A stretch of DNA of 64,000 bases from Haliclona indistincta. Taxonomy: Eukaryota; Porifera; Demospongiae; Haplosclerida; Chalinidae. Location of the stretch: assembly GCA_964017065.1 (NCBI GenBank), contig OZ024787.1, forward strand, positions 8,107,899-8,171,898. Reading direction: 5' to 3'. This document shows, in pieces, positions 1 to 12,800 of the stretch; position 1 is the stretch's first letter, and every line of letters begins with the position of its first letter. The notes under the pieces were generated by a model that did not search any database, was not told the DNA's origin, and worked only from the letters and a program-made list of their open reading frames with translations. Both the position numbers and the translations under genes were made by a program.

Positions 1-2535
1 AGGTGGAAAATCAGAAACCTTCCACTGGAAAATTACCGAAGAAACTCACAACGGTGAGTACATCAAATACCAGCATGGAATGAACAATTTCTTTGGCGGT
101 CGATCATCTTTCTGGAGTGGGTGGTGTCCTGAACCAACAGCAGACGAGATGGCAGAGTGGCCAGCTGAGGTGATAGAGAAGGTACACAAATATTTTCCTG
201 ACGCCAAGTCGTTGCTGAATGTGATTCCAGCTAATGAGATTTCACCGAAAAATGATGAAAGTAAAATATTTGGAAAGCTCCAACATGTTGTTTACAATCG
301 ACTGAAGAATGCTCCCAATGAAATACCTGAACTCACACGAGTTGACAATGCTCCCTTGGCCGTCAGAGCAGATATGTACAGGTTAGTTATAGTACTTGAA
401 TGCTGGATATCACTATTATACAAGAGATAGTCTTTGTGCATTTGTCAGAATTTTCTCTGTTAATTGGGTTCACAATTAGGACTATTCCACTGGATCAAAG
501 ACTAGTTGATATAGAACTTGTCACCTACGGCAAAGTTTAATTTTACTTAGACCGAGCAAAAACAGTGATTAGCGGCTACATAAACAGTCGCTGCACTTAG
601 CTAGAACATAGTTAGCAGCAAATAGGAAACACAGAAGCGACCAGTGCAATGAAGTGCTTATTGCCGAATATTAATTGAATCACAAACAGTGCCGGGACAC
701 CTAGAAAAACACTTGGCAGTAACCACCTCAGGTGACCGCATGCTCAAGATTATGGCATCACCAACAGCATAAAACTGGCATCAAAGGACAGATATATTCA
801 ACTTGGGCCTGCTTTTTTACGAAGGCAAATTTTGCTAATTCGTGGGCGCTGTTCTAAAGAATAAGCACTACCATAGTTTGTATTTGTGAAGATGCATGTG
901 CATGTACTCACAATGAATGCTCTGGTTGCCTTAAGTTTGCTTTTTTGGTTTGTATGTGCTGTTGTCAGAGAAATATAATTGCAGGCATCGGGAATAGCCA
1001 GAGCATAGGTGTGTAGCATGTCACAACACATCAACTCACATTGAATTCAGCGCAAACATTCCTTCACACTTCTAATAGTTATAAACACTGACAACTTTAC
1101 TTTATTAAAACCCACAACAAAATTTTGACTGCTAAGAGTAGACAGTCCGACAACGTTACAATGATAATTTTATGGTGGTTTAGGATGTTAACGTCCAATT
1201 ATTCAAGCTCGCCCATGTGCGTGCAAGGAGCCTGAAGTAAAATAATATAAGGAAATGTACTCGATCAAGTTGTGCATTCAGTGTTCACATACGTTGAGGA
1301 CAATAATTGTTCAAAATTTTCACTGCCGGGTTGACATATGAAAAGGCTTTAACTTGAAAAAAATGTTATTGTCTCTAAATGAATGTGTTTTCCATAAAGC
1401 TATAATACCAGTAATATGACATTATCCAAAGCAACCATGTAATGGGCTGTTTTCTACATGCAGGAATGTAGACTATCGCAAGTATGCTGTGTCAGGTCCT
1501 CTGCTTAGTCTTCTTCTGATAGCTCAGGAAAAAGCTAAGAATACTTCCCAAATTCCAGCATTGCAAGTAGTTTTGAACTGTACTGTGCAGAAGATACTCG
1601 AGACTTGCAGTGGAGCAGCAACAATGCTTGAAACAAGCAGAGGTGTCTTTATTCTTGGAAAGGCTAAACTCATTCTGGCCATGGGTACTTTACCTCCTAC
1701 TACTCTTATGCTCAATTCCTTTCCAAGGCTTGATAGAATTGGAACAAGATTTACCTCGCACTTCATCAGCTCAATCATAGCTCGAGTGCCAAAACCTGAA
1801 TCTTATGACTTTTCAACAAGATCGCTCTATAATCAATGTAGAGAAATGGGGAAACTACAAATGGCGGCTGTGTATATTGCAGGCAAACAACCAAAATCCA
1901 AGCATCAGTACCATATTCAACTTACTGCAGTAATTGATGAAACACCTATTGCCAACATTTATGATACAATGCGTCATCTACCAGATGTAGTAGCTGCTCC
2001 TTCTCGACGTCAGTTAGAAACTTCCAAAGGCTATACCCTTTTTGTCTGTGCCTGCCTTGGCCAGCTTGACCATAATAACTCACAGAACTGGTTTCGACGA
2101 AATGACGGTAATAATATCACATGCAATGCTACTCTGCAGTGTGTGGCCAATCAAACAGATAATGAGCTATGGGATACGATGGACAAAACTACATTTGAGT
2201 GTCTCGAGAACAACTTTACTCTGGCAGGACAGACCATCCAGTATTGGAGCAATGACAAGAACGATTGGGATCTAACAGGGAAACGACCTTCACCAGCTGA
2301 GATAAGAGTACCCGGGTTAGTACACGAAGCCTCCACCATGTGGATCGGTGATGATGAGACGGCTCCGGTTGATCTGGACTATCGATTCCGTGGTGTTGAA
2401 AATGTATATCTGACAGGCGGAGCGCTTTGGCCAACTGGTGCATCTTGGAATCCAACTTGCGCCATGAGTGCATTGGCTATGGATCTTGCTGACAAACTAA
2501 CTGGACACACTGAGAAGTTAGCTAGCAAACTATAA
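1..2535 (+). CDS. GMC-type oxidoreductase, array copy 1 (5' partial, two exons)
   Basis: Exons are 1..381 (frame starts at base 2) and 1464..2535, joined through a GT-AG intron with a phase-2 AG|G junction. The N-terminal half lies outside the window. Exon 1 still has the GGRSSFWSGW stretch typical of the substrate/FAD region of glucose-methanol-choline (GMC) flavoproteins. Exon 2 ends with the GMC C-terminal signature: HEASTMWIGDD (putative catalytic His) and PTGASWNPT (partner Asn), followed by a LADKL helix. GMC enzymes oxidise alcohols or sugars using FAD; the substrate here is unknown. Compared with the other copies, exon 2 carries about a dozen extra residues after ARVPKPESYDFS, so this is the most divergent member. 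Family assignment is strong, specificity is not. Confidence 0.85.
382..1463 (+). other. Intron of GMC copy 1
   Basis: This stretch of about 1.1 kb starts GTTAGT and ends TACATGCAG. I see no coding potential or clear mobile element in it. Confidence 0.7.
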
Positions 2536-2686
2536 TAACTGAAACCGTATACAGTGTGCAGGTGCTTTTTTGACTAGCGAGTGATTTATTAATTTTGTGT
2601 GATTCCTGTTTGAATTATAACTCTAAAACAAGTTGCTTATTATTCAGCACACAGTATAATTATATAGGCTGGGGATAAAAACAAAA

Positions 2687-2800
2687 TGCAGAAGTGGTTC
2701 CGACGAAATTATGTTAATGCAATGCTACTCTGCAGTGTGTGGCTAATCAAACAGATAATGAACTATGGGATGTAACGGAAAACCACAGAACTACACTAGA
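2687..2800 (+). pseudogene. Degenerate internal-exon fragment of GMC exon 2
   Basis: This repeats part of the upstream exon 2 (about 2,090-2,205: the NWFRRN...CNATLQCVANQTDNELWD region) with indels that break the frame. The same relic follows exon 2 in copies 2, 3 and 4, so it predates the array expansion. Confidence 0.75.
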
Positions 2801-2851
2801 CTGAAAAAGTGAAAATGAGTTAATCATGTATATAATCATGCCCCTGCTAGA

Positions 2852-3350
2852 AGGCAGGAGTGGGACACTCCCACGCATTTCCTTTTTCACTCCACACATG
2901 ATGGACGTGTTTCCAAAGATAGTGTTAGCTGACGGTATGCGTACATACGTTTCGTATTAGCTAGAACTGAGCTTCTAGAAGGTAAGCAGCAGCTTTCCAC
3001 TATCCCAAAATGATATCGTCCTTGTCTGCTAATTCAAGTAAACACTGCTAAAGCAAGAAACGAATAGAATCTGTGATCATAGACCATCTCGCTGGTCCTC
3101 TACAGCTGATATACGTGCACGTGAAGATCATCTGTGAGTCATTGTGGGTATAGAAAGCTTCTATAAGCTCTTGCTTACCTCCATGACCCTAAAACTGCCA
3201 AGTTGCAGCCAATACACTGATGTACGCGTTGCCATCAGCCATCTCTTTTCTATCTTTAGAAACACGTCCATCGTGTGTGGATTTGCAATTTTTAATAAAA
3301 TGCACGGGAGTGTCCATCTCCTGCCTTCTTAGCACGCTCACTCTCACTAT
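2852..3350. repeat. Foldback element, family copy 1
   Basis: The left arm (GCAGGAGTGGGACACTCCCA... TGATGGACGTGTTTCCAAAGA) reappears reverse-complemented near 3,240-3,345 (TCTTTAGAAACACGTCCATC ... CTCCTGCCTTCTTAGCACGC). The same element follows GMC exon 2 in the other blocks (about 15,165, 22,960 and 26,470). It has no ORF of note, so it is a non-autonomous inverted-repeat element. Confidence 0.6.
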
Positions 3351-3799
3351 GCGCTCCTGACTCAGAGCATAGCCTCCAAGTTTTATCATAAGTGACATTA
3401 ATTAAATTATTAATTTATTATAAAAATACAAATGACAATAATTAATTAATCTTAATGAAATTTATTAGCCAAAGACACACATTTATAATGTCCTGCACAC
3501 AAAATGGAGTAGCATGCTGCTATTAGCTTTAATTTACTGTTCACTCTATAGCAAATCTTCCTTGCCCTAACAATTGTGTAAGCAACTAGGTAGCAATTAT
3601 TTCCAGGACAAAGTACCTCCCATGCGGGACAGGGCCTGTAAATTTGGGACTGTTCGGACATTTCGGGACAATTGGAGCCCATGCCAAGACAAGATGGGAT
3701 GTTTTTTTATAAAATTATAATTATAATTATCTGATGAAAGTACATGACTATAAGTGAGTGATCTTGAAATCATTTATCAATAATATATATTATTATTTT

Positions 3800-5761
3800 A
3801 GTCTCACATCAATCGTTCTGGTGATGTCTGCTTTTCTTGATATCTATGTACATTGCTATCACTCTCACTCTCTCTTCTTCTACCAGCTGTTGGTGGCGTA
3901 ATCCAACCACCACTTTTCTTTCTTTTTCTACTCTCCCGTCTTCAATCCACCAGCTGCCAACAACAACTCACTAACCTGTAGGCAACAAAATTATGTTACA
4001 GGGACGTAGAAAATCGGAAGTGAGGAGGTACACTCACAATATTGAAAAATTAATTGCAATTCATCATAATCACGTCATTTTACTCCTCGTAGCCATAGCT
4101 ACAATATAGTGCATTCGCTGAACGTTGCCTGGAGTGAAGAGCAAGATAGAGACAGCTGTGTCAGGCAAGACAGCTGTACTAGGGAAGGTGGTATATACGT
4201 TCATAAACAATTTGGTTGGGCAAAAGCGAGGAGGCAAGCAGCGCCTCCTCTGGCTCTGGTAGTTACGCTACTGCCGTTATCACAGAGTACAGTGGAACCT
4301 CGGACACTCCCATGGCCAATAACAGACACCTCCATAATAAACTATAACAGACATTTTGCAGATGTACAAACAGGGCTTCAAATTAGCACTCGCCCGCACG
4401 CCCGAGGCGAGTAAAATATAGCTCGGGCTAGTAAAATTCGCAAGGTTATCGCCCGGCTGGCTAGTTAAACTATAGACTTACTTTACCACAAAAGTTTACT
4501 GGATGAACGCGAGCGTACGTTGCAAAGAACAATAGCGTTGCAAAGAACACGAATTAATGCGCACCAGGCAGGCGGGGTTATGGTCACACATTGGTTTATG
4601 GTTTATGTAAAGCATGTGCAATACAAACCCACAGCACAGGTTGTAAAATCAGTGGTTTGGCAATAGATATTTTTGCTTGGCAAGAGTATGTGGAGATACT
4701 TGAAATTGTTCTGTGAAATTGCTACTTGTCATTATAAATACTGTTAACAATTTCGTTCTTGGGCTAGTAGAACATGTGCTGGGCTAGTTATAATTTGACC
4801 TTACTAGCCCGGTGGGCTAGAAGCAATAAAAGTTAATTTGAAGCCCTGTCAGTACAAAATAATTTTGTACAGATTGAACGTCCATGTAAGAGACACCTCC
4901 ATATAACGGACAGTAAACACTTGCCCAACTTGTCCACTGTAGATAGGTTCTGCTTTTTCAATATCATACCTTTTGTTATGTGAAGAGTGTCCTTTTCTCT
5001 GCTTTCCGGGAGCTAATTTTGGAGGTGCTTGAGCAACTTCGCCAAAATTGACATGATCTGAACATTTAAATAAGAGTAAGTACTATCATTGTTGTTGCAC
5101 AGATACCTTTAAGATCATTAAAGTCTAATTGAGGGACTCCCTCGTAGTCATTGAGACTCACTCCGTGTTTACAAAGCTGATGTTTCAATTTCTTCACTTG
5201 ATAGTACCTGAAATAAAATAATTATACCGTGAATCACACCTGCCGTGAATTAAGAATTTTTTAATAAGCTAGATAAACTCATTCTTACTTTTTCCTCTTT
5301 CCGCTGATTGTCTTTTGCTTTCTCTGAGCCGCTGCAAGCCTATTGTTCGTTTCCTGATCTACTTGCGATAAAAACTCTCTTTCCGACTCTCCGTGCTTTT
5401 TCTTAAACTCAGGCTGCTTCACAAATTCTTCCTCAACTTCATGTTCGTGCCTTTGTCGCTTGCCAGCTCTCTTTTTCTTCTCCATGGCAGGCAGACATTT
5501 TCCAGATTTGTCGTTAACGACACTGACTTGATCAGCTTTACTACAGGTTGGCTTTTTCATAGGTATAGCCATATCTTGAAGGAATCTCTTTGGAAGTGGC
5601 TGGTCAAAATCTTTGGCTGACGGTGGAAGGTCATTTCTACACAAAGTAAAAGTATGCTAAGAAGACTATAGACGTGAAAGTTACTTGAGATCAGCCTTTC
5701 TTTGTCCCTTGTAGAACGGATCACAAGACTTGATCTTCCTGTACTTTCTCACTTTCCCCAT
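3800..5761 (-). pseudogene. CCDC137-like pseudogene (copy A)
   Basis: Five exons can be matched to the intact copy at 27,392-29,172: 5761..5685, 5636..5289, 5207..5107, 5057..4970 and 3975..about 3,800. All splice sites are still GT-AG. Exon 4 lacks one T of a five-T run (4,971-4,974), which shifts the frame. The last exon also has an in-frame TAG at 3930..3928, before the conserved LVEEERVRV helix. Any product would lose the C-terminal motif. A hAT-like insertion (4,371-4,848) sits in the last intron. It is probably a relic of block duplication, although a truncated protein cannot be excluded. Confidence 0.82.
4371..4848. mobile_element. hAT-like non-autonomous element
   Basis: Termini are CAGGGCTTCAAATTAGC and its inverse (TAATTTGAAGCCCTG), flanked by TACAAA on the left and, three bases on, on the right. 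The equivalent place in the intact CCDC137 copy (about 28,297) has the uninterrupted sequence, so this is an insertion after duplication. Confidence 0.6.
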
Positions 5762-5869
5762 GACTGATTTAAGTAGGTGTGGTCTCACAACACGTGGGTT
5801 GAGCCCTCCCACAAGATCAGCGGTCTTGCAAGCGTAAACCGTAGACCGTAAAGCGTGGCGCACAAATGC

Positions 5870-6373
5870 ATTAAAATTCCATTAAGTCTTTGATCATCAC
5901 CCATGCTCCATTGTGTGATGAATACCAGTGACTTGACACATTAGTGACTGCAATTTACACTCAAATCTGAAGCAATAAAACCTCTGCATAGACTTGCAAA
6001 CTCGAAAGGTCCATAGTGCCTGGGTCTGTGGCTCTGACTGCACTATCCATACTGAGCTAGAGGCTGTCTGCAGTCAGATCATCAGGTATACAGTGACCAT
6101 CATGTGAATATAAATGTGGTGTTGTGGTTACTATGTAACTGTGAATGTGGTTAACTGTCAAAATATTCATGATCTTCCCAGACTACTAAGAACCAGTGCA
6201 ATAACCACTAAAATGATTTTTCCAAAAAATGCACTGTCTCCTGTGGAATGCAGGTGTTCCCCTTAGCTGATCATGATTAATAGTTTGTAGCTAAACAAAT
6301 AAATTGAGGAATGACAAAATTAAAGCGTAAAGTGTAGTGTAGACTGTCAAGGGTGTGTACACTAATGTGTTAA
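5870..6373. other. Conserved non-coding part of the amplified block
   Basis: No gene seen. The same sequence occurs at about 15,600-16,205 and 29,270-29,790, marking the block that was amplified with the GMC genes. Confidence 0.6.
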
Positions 6374-7091
6374 GGTGGCGGTATACTTGTTTTTATGAAT
6401 ATTAATGAGCGACTTTCTTTTATCTGCAGCTCGTTACAGAGCAACGCTAGCAGCGTGAAACTCGCTCTGATGCATCAATGAGTATGTCTCAATGTATAAT
6501 GCAGCTTGAAACGTTGCACAATATTCTACACCAAGGAATAATGTAGGAACAATTGACATCGTACAGATACGCATTTTTCTAGCCAAAAATCTCTCCTGGC
6601 TAACCGTGCAGCAAAGGTTACCAGCTGAAATTCGACTCTTATAAACCATTTCTAGGTGCTGACGAAGAGTTTTGTTGACCCACGCTGAACATAGCTATTC
6701 TATGCATCGACAAACATGGACGTCACTGCCAAATCAGCCATGATTTAGAATGTAAACGTGTTTTTCTTAAAATCTGAAAACTTAAATGCAGAAAACTCTT
6801 CGTCAGCACCTAGAAATGGTTTATAAGAGTCGAATTTCAGCTGGTAACCTTTGCTGCACGGTTAGCCAGGAGAGATTTTTGGCTAGAAAAATGCGTATCC
6901 GTACGATGTCGCTTATTCCTAAATTATTCCTTGGTGTAGAATATTGTTCAACGTTTCAAGCTGCATTATACATTGAGACACACTCATTGATGCATCAGAG
7001 CGAGTTTCACGCTGCTAGCGTTGCTCTGTCACGAGCTGCAGATAGAAGAAAGTAGCTCATTAATATTCATAAAAACCGGTATACCGCCACC
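6374..7091. mobile_element. Long-arm foldback element in a TTAA site
   Basis: Termini are GGTGGCGGTATAC and GTATACCGCCACC. The two arms of about 300 bp are inverse copies of one another: both read the same 60-70 codon frame when taken from the ends inward. TTAA lies on the left and ATAA on the right. Paralogous blocks (about 16,200 and 29,780) show the uninterrupted TTAAG/TTGAG site. No transposase is seen. Confidence 0.7.
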
Positions 7092-7095
7092 ATAA

Positions 7096-7674
7096 CCCTT
7101 TAGTTGCTAAGTTATTTCGTTAGAAATTTGACTTGCTCTAAACTGGCAGTTTGTTTCACAATTTTCTACAAAATGCAGTACGCTAGCTATTCCAAACTAG
7201 CACCCTTTTCTCCTGGCATGTCAAGGTTTACGACCATGTACTAAAGTCTGAGTTGGCCACTCACACTTCGGAACTGAAGCCACTTAAGTGCTGCGACCTC
7301 GTCAATTTTCTGTTAATTTTGGTCTTCATTCAGCCCTGGTGACTGATACAAAAACCTGGGTGAGCAAACAGCACAGTTCAGACAATATTCTTTGCCAAAG
7401 TATGCATTTCCGGGCATCCTGAAGCCCCAAAAATGGCGAGGGGCTCCGCCCCTTCGAACCCCGGGTTAAAGGGGGGACACCCCCCTTTAAAAATCCCCCC
7501 GTCCCCCGTTCTATATAGTTTAGTGGGGAGGGCGCGGCGAAAAAAAGTGGTTTTTTTCAGGTATTTGCAATAAACTTGATTTGACCTTTCTAGAGCACTT
7601 TTCACACTACTTATGACGTCTAGAGTAGGTGGGGTCAATTATGACGCCTAAATGCGTCATTAGGGGTTAAAGGG
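7096..7674. mobile_element. piggyBac-like MITE, copy 1
   Basis: It begins CCCTTTAGTTGC and ends GGGGTTAAAGGG, followed by TTAA. The 5' flank ATAA is shared with the neighbouring foldback. Its ends match the element at 11,439-12,029 (CCCTTTAATTACC / GGGGCTTAAAGGG). TTAA targets and CCCTTT termini are typical of piggyBac elements. It encodes no transposase. Confidence 0.65.
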
Positions 7675-8466
7675 TTAAGTCAAATACCTGTAACTTAAGA
7701 CTGTAAAGTGACACGAATCTTTCTTGCAAAAAGTAATAAACAGCTCTATATAACTGTCTATTACATAATTAAATGTACTAAATATTGTCTTACAAGCCTA
7801 CTGAGATTAGGTCCTGCTTTCAGGTGACTAATACTGCAGCATACAGCATACTGAAGGTGCATGCTGATCCATACTGCTACTGGTTATCTGAGAGACCAAG
7901 CTCAGTAGTGTGTTAAGGTTAACTGTAATGCCCAGAGTAGCTGGTTACATGCTAATCACTTCATTTGAAAACATGCACTCAATCCCGTGTCATCACTAAT
8001 GGTGTGTGATAAGTGATGGATTTAATACGTCCTCAAGGAGCTTAAGCATTCCAATATTCGTAGCAGGGTACAAACCATGAAGGCTGGACCTCACATGGAT
8101 GCTCTATGCAAGTGTGTTGTCTCAAGATTGTCAGTTTGTCAATTTGTTAGAGTTTGTTTTGTTCTACTAATTTTTCAGAGTTTGTTAGGTTGAAACCCTT
8201 GTTTGTTTCTGGTACGTACAGTAGGCCTCAAAATAAACTTCCCGTTTTGTCTGCGTTTAACAACCGTTTTATAAGTACGCGTTGTTAAAAAAAAAACTAC
8301 AAGAAACGTACAAACGAACTGTTGTGATTGTGTGTGTTTGGATCGTGCGCGATCGGATCGTTTAATGCAAAATATGTTAGCGCGCTCGCGTACTGCAAAT
8401 ACATCGTGCGCAAATTAGCTAGCTGCGGCTGCTAGATTATTCAAAGTTTCTGACTTTCTGCTGCTC

Positions 8467-9026
8467 ATGGAGGCTACTTGTTCAAGAAAGACAGCGTCGA
8501 AGTACAGGGAACAGCAATCAAATGGTGAGCTTCTACGCATTTTGTAGCTTTAGCACTAGCTTGTATTGTAGAACAGCTGGTGGTTTGTTTGTTTTGATTA
8601 CACGGCTTCTACACTTGGTATAGACAACAGACTTTATTCATAATGTACTTTTTGTGTTAGAGCTACCTGAATATGGTTTGGTCTACTGGGACCTAGAGCG
8701 GAGTGTCACTGCCATTAAAACAACCAGTCTTGGCAGTGACACTCCAGTACTAGGAAAGACATTCACTCTAAAATTTAGAGGAAAAGACTACAGTTGTCAG
8801 CTTGCAGCACTAGGTCAGTTTAATAACTATTGTTATAGAATAGTGATTATTTCAAAACAATATTTTAAAGGTACAAAATCAGAGATGGAAGTGCTGGAAG
8901 GTCGCTTTGTAGTTGGTGATTGGACACCAACATTTTTATCTGGTGAATCACCAACCTCAGATGGTGGTGTCCCTTCACCAACTACAAAGCGAAAGAGAAA
9001 AGGTCAACCACCTAACAAGAAAAATG
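8467..9026 (+). pseudogene. 5' fragment of an unidentified gene (three exons, no 3' end)
   Basis: Exons are 8467..8524, 8661..8813 and 8871..9026; all introns are phase 1 with good GTGAGC/GTCAGT/GTAAGT donors. The open frame of 122 codons starts MEATCSRKTASKYREQ and contains LPEYGLVYWDLERSVTA..., a basic KRKRKGQPPNKKN stretch and a final donor leading nowhere. The YWxxERSV...KFRGKDYSCQLAALG pattern resembles the small beta-rich N-terminus found in some BEN-domain proteins; this is a weak resemblance. The piece interrupts block sequence that is continuous at about 30,350, so it is an inserted gene fragment. Confidence 0.5.
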
Positions 9027-9189
9027 GTAAGTTTGAGATAATTTTAACTCTTTCATTTACATTATTTTCAATACTAATTATAGCACCAACATAGAAAAAA
9101 AGACACAGAAAACTAGTACATGTACATGTATTACCATGAACATGACAATTACGTCATTGACATCAGCTGAATATTGCTATTAATAGACA

Positions 9190-9590
9190 CAGCATTCAAA
9201 TCGTTTGAGTAATGTCCACGAGGACGACATAAAATCACGGCGAGTTTGGACATTTCACTGCATAACTAGTGAACGGATACTTTTCTAACAAATATCACGC
9301 CGTACGTCCCTTGAGGAGCTCCTGGAGGCTAGAGCACTACTAAATACTACTTCGCTAGCTATACTATCGAGCCGTTTGAGAGAATTTTGGCGCAAGGAAA
9401 TGCGTTTTTAGTCGGATTCGTTTTGCTCGCTACCAGACGGCGCGTTCGATCTGCTGCTTGCTTATTTTACTTTTGGAGAACAGCTGACTTTGGCGCATCG
9501 AATGATGGTCTGCACAACGTTATAGCATGCTTCCTTTTGCTGCTACAGACGGTTATATTCTGTGAATATTAATTAGCTCAGACTGGTAAC
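9190..9590. other. Insertion without recognised features
   Basis: About 400 bp absent from the equivalent positions near 17,765 and 30,430. I see no gene or clear terminal repeats. Confidence 0.4.
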
Positions 9591-9658
9591 CGGCACCTTA
9601 TGTGTGAATTCCTCTTTGTCACATGCCTGCTGATGGTTCGATGAGTTCCTGGATATTA

Positions 9659-9784
9659 ATGATATTCACATCATGTGAATATCATTGTGATGTAATGAAG
9701 GACTTTCAAATTTAAATTCTCACTAATGCTATAGTGAATGAATGTGTTTATATAGTGTTACCAATGAATACATTGGTATATAAG
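9659..9784 (+). promoter_or_regulatory. Probable core promoter of GMC copy 2
   Basis: Contains a perfect palindrome (9,659-9,685; ATGATATTCAC, 5-nt loop, GTGAATATCAT), CCAAT at 9,761 and TATATAAG at 9,777-9,784. This is about 110 bp before the ATG at 9,896. The same arrangement precedes copies 3 and 5. Confidence 0.65.
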
Positions 9785-9895
9785 CAGAGTCTGTTAGCCA
9801 CGCCAGCCACAGTACTTTGCTAACCACGGTTTACTTGGAAGAAATACGATCTTCATTTCTCTGCAGAGACTACTGTGAAGGCTACAGAACCACCC

Positions 9896-12800
9896 ATGGC
9901 TACTCCCACAAGGGTTCCTGATAAAGGCTACCCAAACCCTGGGCCACAGCGGATTTCTGTGGAGGACATTCTAGGTTTCATGACAGAGAAACAGTGGGAT
10001 GAATGCCGCACCACTGGGCTGTTTGACTACATTGTTATTGGGTCTTCTATCTGCTGCTTAAGCTTTGTAAAGAGGGTGCAAGAAAAAGAACCAGATGCTA
10101 AATTTCTGATAATAGAGCGTGGTGAATACTTTCATCCTGATCACTTTCAAACACTTCCTAAAGTATACGGTCCTTCTGTTCGAGCATCAAAAACCTTTCA
10201 TTGGTCAATTACGGAAGACACTCACAACGGAGAGTACATCAAATTTCAACATGGAATGCAGAACTTTTTCGGTGGTCGCTCAATATTCTGGAGAGGATGG
10301 TGCCCTGAGCCAACAGAAGACGAGATGGATGAGTGGCCGAATGAGGTGATTGAAAACGTCCGCAAGTATTTTCCCAAAGCCAAGTCCTTGCTGAATGTGG
10401 TTCCAGCTAATGAGATCTCATCGGACAAAGATGCCATATTTGGAAAGCTGCAAGATCTTGTTTACGCTAAACTACAGAGTGCTCCCAGTGAAATAGAAGG
10501 ACTCACACGAGTTGAACATGCTGCCATGGCTGTCCAAGCAGATATGTACAGGTCAGTTATAAATATATCTAAGTTGTCCTAGTAGAAAATTAGCAGAAGC
10601 TAGTTTAAATTTCTAGTTGAATCAGAGGATTCCCAGTTGCCATGGTTTCATAGATATAATGCACAGCTGGGATCTGGGTAGTAGCCTCTAGACACATGTA
10701 CTACAGCGATTTGCAGGGGTGTATCTATTCGCTGGACTGGACTACTGGACTGGATTACTGGACTGGATTACTGGACTGGACTACTGGACTGACCTTTCAG
10801 TGAACATTCAGGAAACTGCGCCCATAATTACTATACTACTAAACCCAAGACCCTAAAAACCTTTGCCCAGTATGGACCTAACGGCGCCCAGTATTCGCCT
10901 AACAGCGCCCAGTATGGACCTAACGGCGCCCAGTATTCACGCCTAACGTGCCAGAATAGTATTGGGCGCCGTTAGGTCCATACTGGGCACTGTTAGGCGA
11001 ATACTGGGCGCTGTTAGGCGAATACTGGGCGCCGTTAGGTCCATACTGGGCGCCGTTAGGCGAAGGTTTTTAGGGTCTTGGGTTTAGTAGTATAGTAATT
11101 ATGGGCGCAGTTTCCTGAATGTTCACTGAAAGGTCAGTCCAGTAGTCCAGTCCAGTAATCCAGTCCAGTAGTCCAGTCCAGCGAATAGATACACCCGGTT
11201 TGCAGGTAGGTTGTCAGAAGCAGAGGCAAGCTTGTGGTTTGACACAGTTTAAACAATGTACCACAGTGCACTGTTTGGCACTGCCTGTTTGTGGTACATC
11301 ATGTAAACTGTACATATCAAAACCACAAGCTTGACTCTGTCTCAGTGCTTGCTTCTGACAACCTACCTGCAAAGCGCTGTATTGCCCTTGCCAGTTGATA
11401 AGCACTGTAAATTATAGTTGTCTTTATTGACCTTTTAACCCTTTAATTACCAAATTATCTTGCTGAAATTTTAACCTCGTAAATGCTGACCACTTCTATC
11501 GTGAATATCTCGTGTGTCTTTTGTGCTACTGGTCTCAAATTTGCGTCCTTTAACGCCAGTGAGTAGCCGCAATTGCCCACACTCAAGTCGGTCGATATGC
11601 CCCTCCCACTTCGAAAGTGAAGCCGATAAAGTGCAGCGACCTCGTCAAATTTAGCTCAAAGTTAGTACTTTGGGGCGGGCTACTGAAAAGTACATACAAA
11701 TAGCAGTGGTTTTGGTGAGTGTAAAATGTAGCCCAGATCATAGAGAATGCGCAAAAATGTGTTTTCCGAGCACCCGAAGCCATAAAATGCCCAAATTTTC
11801 TTGGCAGCAATTTTGTTTTTTCTAAAATGTTGTGGAATTTGCCTTGAAGCCATAGAAATGCCGAAGCCGATACGTTTAGCGCAGGGAGCGCGCCGAAAAC
11901 CAGTCAATTTCGGGCGGTTATTTGTATTCTTCAATTTGGCTTAATTTTGGGATATTTTAGCACTTTTTCATGAATTTATACTGTCTGAAGTATGTATGAC
12001 GCCAAATGGCGTCATTGGGGCTTAAAGGGTTAATGGCTGGGAAAAAGTTGGGTAAGTCCCAGGGCCCTCCCCCTCTGTTTGAAGTGCCAATTTAACTAGG
12101 CACGGAAGGTGCTTATGCCTCGGTGGAATGTTATGCATACATGCCTGTCTGACTAAATACGCTGAAGTGAAATACACAAGCAGTAATGAAAGTCTGCTGT
12201 TGCTAGTTGAACACTATGTTAGTGGCTGACAACTTATAAAATCATTACGAAGTTCACAAACTAAAGTTTATCGTGCTTAATTTTGCACCTCATGTGAGAG
12301 ACATTAAATCTGACATGGTATTCAATAATGGCAAGGATTATTTTACATAATTATACAGGACCTAGTGAGATGTAGTGAGATGAGATCTAGAGAAAAGAAA
12401 ATAATGACACTATATCCACAAACACAACCATCCACTATTTCACAAAACACAACAACTGCAGATGCATGTATACAGGATTTCTGTACAGTGCAGTGATTTA
12501 GTGTATGCAATCAGAAGCCAATCAGTGCTAACCACAATTCAACTGGGCGTGTCTACAATGTTCAGCACTGCACGCATACTAAAAACGAGCGAAACAGCTT
12601 CTATAATAGCATGCTTACACAATTTCTCTGGACCTGCGCTGCTATCCTGAAGTGAAATTCTAACCTATCAGCTTCTAGGTAGTCAACTGTGGATAGCTTT
12701 GCGTTTGAATAACTCCAGATCGCCAGCAACAGCCATGATCAATCGCGAGTGAGCAAATAGCGCCATAACTCACGAACTAAGCTTCGTATAAAATTTTCGC

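Noticed and set aside
6434..7055. Two similar 70-90 aa ORFs on opposite strands as a gene pair
   Set aside because: They are the two arms of one foldback element; similarity arises from the inverted repeat.
9875..9895. GTG-initiated start MKATEPP for the GMC genes
   Set aside because: Eukaryotic context favours the ATG 21 bases downstream, although the seven upstream codons are conserved across copies 2, 3 and 5 and a TTTCTCTGCAG acceptor-like site precedes them (about 9,855-9,865). An upstream untranslated or coding exon cannot be ruled out.
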